DNA from: Sphingobacterium thalpophilum
GTDB taxonomy: Bacteria; Bacteroidota; Bacteroidia; Sphingobacteriales; Sphingobacteriaceae
Assembly (NCBI RefSeq): GCF_901482695.1
Contig: NZ_LR590484.1
Span: forward strand, 5,394,001 to 5,458,000
Reading direction: 5' to 3'
DNA: 64,000 bases
In this document: positions 62,632 through 64,000 of the stretch, piece after piece
How positions within the stretch are numbered: position 1 is the stretch's first letter
Layout: each line of letters begins with the position of its first letter
Position numbers and translations under genes: made by a program
Notes under the pieces: generated by a model
Database searches by the model: none
The model's input: the letters and a program-made list of their open reading frames with translations, nothing else
Told to the model about the DNA's origin: nothing

Positions 62632-63210
62632 TCAGCGTTTGTTGTCGAAAAAATAAACGATAAGCATTAAAGCGTTGTCTTTACCGGTATTCCTTGGAGT
62701 ATGGGGAAGCCGCCCATTAAAGAATATGGAGTCGCCTTCTTCAAGACGGACTTGCTGATCCTGAAATATATATTCAACCTGGCCTTTAATAATATATTTA
62801 TATTCGTAGGCTTCTGTTTCCACTACCGGCCGTTGCGAATTAGGAAGTAGTTCCAAAAGGACGATATCTATGTTCGAACTATCTATTGCTGAACTAAAAA
62901 TACGCTTATAAAGAAATCCGTCAGCAGATTCCTTTTCAAAAGGAATATAACTCTCTTTTTTTCGGACAGTGACCGGGCCGGAGTCTAAATCCGAATTAAA
63001 GTCCTTAAAAAATTCGTTCAAGTCGACATTCAGTGCACGGACGATGTTGATCAATACCAATAACGAGGGTATCGTCCGATTATTTTCGATCTGCGATATC
63101 AACCCCTTGCTTACCCCCGCTCTATCGGCAACCTCCTGTATGGTGATGCCTTTAACCTTGCGGATTTCCTTTATTTTATAGCTGATCTTAAATAATGTAT
63201 TATCTTCCAT
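62632..63210 (-). CDS. XRE-family regulator with cupin domain
   Basis: 192 residues from MEDNTLFKISYKIKEIR; an earlier in-frame Met adds four residues. The HTH is in the first 65 residues (IKEIRKVKGITIQEVADRAG and VSKGLISQIENNRTIPSL). The C-terminal cupin covers about 110-190 (YEYKYIIKGQVEYIF, EEGDSIFFNGRLPHTPRN). Typical of regulators of amine, amino-acid or phosphonate genes, sensing a small molecule in the cupin. It lies 157 bases from the DUF5690-FAD operon (same strand) and divergent from the VOC gene. Confidence 0.92.
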   Translation of the reverse strand: MEDNTLFKISYKIKEIRKVKGITIQEVADRAGVSKGLISQIENNRTIPSLLVLINIVRALNVDLNEFFKDFNSDLDSGPVTVRKKESYIPFEKESADGFLYKRIFSSAIDSSNIDIVLLELLPNSQRPVVETEAYEYKYIIKGQVEYIFQDQQVRLEEGDSIFFNGRLPHTPRNTGKDNALMLIVYFFDNKR

Positions 63211-63346
63211 AATCAATATCAAATGTAAATATTATTTTCTTGAGCGCTGTATTAAGTTTTTTGTGTCGATGTCTTTATTGATCTAGTTCAATGGATTTAC
63301 CGGCGGTCATCCGTAATTTTACATCAGATAAAAAAAATTAAAAGTT

Positions 63347-64000
63347 ATGGACAATTCAATTTTAGGATTGCATCATATTACGGCCATCGCCGATAATGCA
63401 AAAAGAAATCTTGACTTCTACACCAAAGTCTTGGGTCTCCGTTTGGTAAAAAGGACTGTCAATTTTGATGACCCTGGAACGTACCATTTTTATTTCGGAA
63501 ACGAAAAAGGTGAGCCTGGTACGATATTGACGTTCTTTCCTTGGGAGGGAATTGGGCGAGGTGTACAAGGGACTGGTATGGCGACACATATAGGTTATGC
63601 GGTGCCTCCGGGCAGTCTGCCGTTCTGGAAAGACCGTCTCGATACACACCGTGTGGCTTTTGTTGAAAATGAAATCTTCGGGGAGAAACTGATCGAATTT
63701 AAGGATCCGGATGGTTTGCAGTTGCAATTTATTGAGCCCAACATCGAAGACGACAGAAAGGCCTGGACCACAACTGATATTACGAGCCAGCAGGCGTTAA
63801 AAGGCTTCCACAATGTCACGTTATCGCTGAAACGTGCTGACCCTACCTTAAAGGTCCTGACAGACATTTTAGGCTATTCAGTAAGGGAACACGAAAATGA
63901 AAGATACCGGCTGAAGACCGATAGTATCACAACTGCCCATACTGTCGACATTGTTGAAAATCCAGATCTTTCATATGGCAGGAATGCCGGTGGAACCAAT
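63347..64000 (+). CDS. VOC-family ring-cleaving dioxygenase-like protein, 3' end outside window
   Basis: 218 codons are visible from ATG 63347, open to the window edge. Two VOC/glyoxalase modules: first LGLHHITAIADNAKRNLDFY, ATHIGYAV and LQLQFIEP, then a second starting KGFHNVTLSL. His and Glu in these segments are the expected metal ligands. It resembles the MhqO/PcpA-type (hydroquinone-specific) dioxygenases of about 310-320 residues, so roughly a third is missing. Divergent from the XRE-cupin gene. Confidence 0.85.
   Translation, partial: MDNSILGLHHITAIADNAKRNLDFYTKVLGLRLVKRTVNFDDPGTYHFYFGNEKGEPGTILTFFPWEGIGRGVQGTGMATHIGYAVPPGSLPFWKDRLDTHRVAFVENEIFGEKLIEFKDPDGLQLQFIEPNIEDDRKAWTTTDITSQQALKGFHNVTLSLKRADPTLKVLTDILGYSVREHENERYRLKTDSITTAHTVDIVENPDLSYGRNAGGTN

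Noticed and set aside
63362..63727. 121-codon minus-strand ORF in the last kilobase
   Set aside because: Antisense to the VOC gene, which has clear metal-ligand motifs in the plus frame.

Overview
The window looks like chromosomal DNA of a Bacteroidota bacterium, most probably Sphingobacterium or a close relative. Reasons seen in the sequence: promoters of the Bacteroidota type (TTTG, about 19 bases, then TAnnTTTG) upstream of rplU, the TetR-pump operon and the tRNAs; almost no Shine-Dalgarno sequences; and Bacteroidota-associated families (DUF4954, DUF5690, DUF3467, secreted Gfo/Idh/MocA enzymes, a GT2/sulfatase-type fusion). The genus is an inference from gene content and moderate GC, not from a search. 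No phage, transposase, CRISPR array or replication origin was seen.

Layout. 1-4288: end of an RND pump operon (permease truncated by the window edge, then a TolC-family channel). 4353-5667: a small unknown gene and an acyl-ACP thioesterase. 5732-15197: an eight-gene minus-strand operon for periplasmic sugar oxidation (SUMF1-like protein, two secreted Gfo/Idh/MocA oxidoreductases, ApbE, a hydroxypyruvate-isomerase-like TIM barrel, an NupG-like MFS permease, and a GMC dehydrogenase with its Tat-exported small subunit). 15480-23001: two lipoproteins, rplU-rpmA, an M13 peptidase, a GNAT-nitrilase fusion, DUF3467 and an M42 peptidase. 23163-24848: lgt and an AraC-type regulator with an HMA-like front end. 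24948-28977: glmS with DUF4954. 29132-35390: a complete TetR-TolC-MFP-RND efflux operon with a well placed operator. 35564-39270: a Nudix-type regulator divergent from pfkA-nagK-gapA. 39445-39736: tRNA-Phe, tRNA-Gly, tRNA-Leu. 39901-43315: a DUF72 gene and a GH78 rhamnosidase. 43463-49490: a TPP-riboswitch-controlled thiamine operon (thiS-C-tenI-E-G-H-F). 49632-59635: an exopolysaccharide-like locus with its own phosphorelay. 59928-63210: an aminophosphonate-type FAD oxidoreductase, DUF5690 transporter and XRE-cupin regulator. 63347-end: a truncated VOC dioxygenase.

The two most interesting points are these. First, an AGTGTA-N5-TACACT palindrome lies just upstream of the -7 element of pfkA, next to a Nudix-like regulator whose catalytic box is degenerate; a near-identical palindrome (GGTGTA-N5-TACACT) lies at the equivalent place upstream of the eight-gene sugar-oxidation operon 21 kb away. 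This suggests one sugar-sensing regulon joining periplasmic sugar oxidation to glycolysis. Second, the 49632-59635 locus couples a YaiO-like TPR/beta-barrel porin to a single membrane protein that fuses a PgaC/YaiP-like GT2 synthase to an LtaS-like alkaline-phosphatase-superfamily transferase. It is accompanied by a membrane HEAT-repeat protein, a single-domain response regulator and a 1300-residue hybrid kinase. It could be a synthase-dependent polysaccharide system that also decorates its product with phospho-groups.
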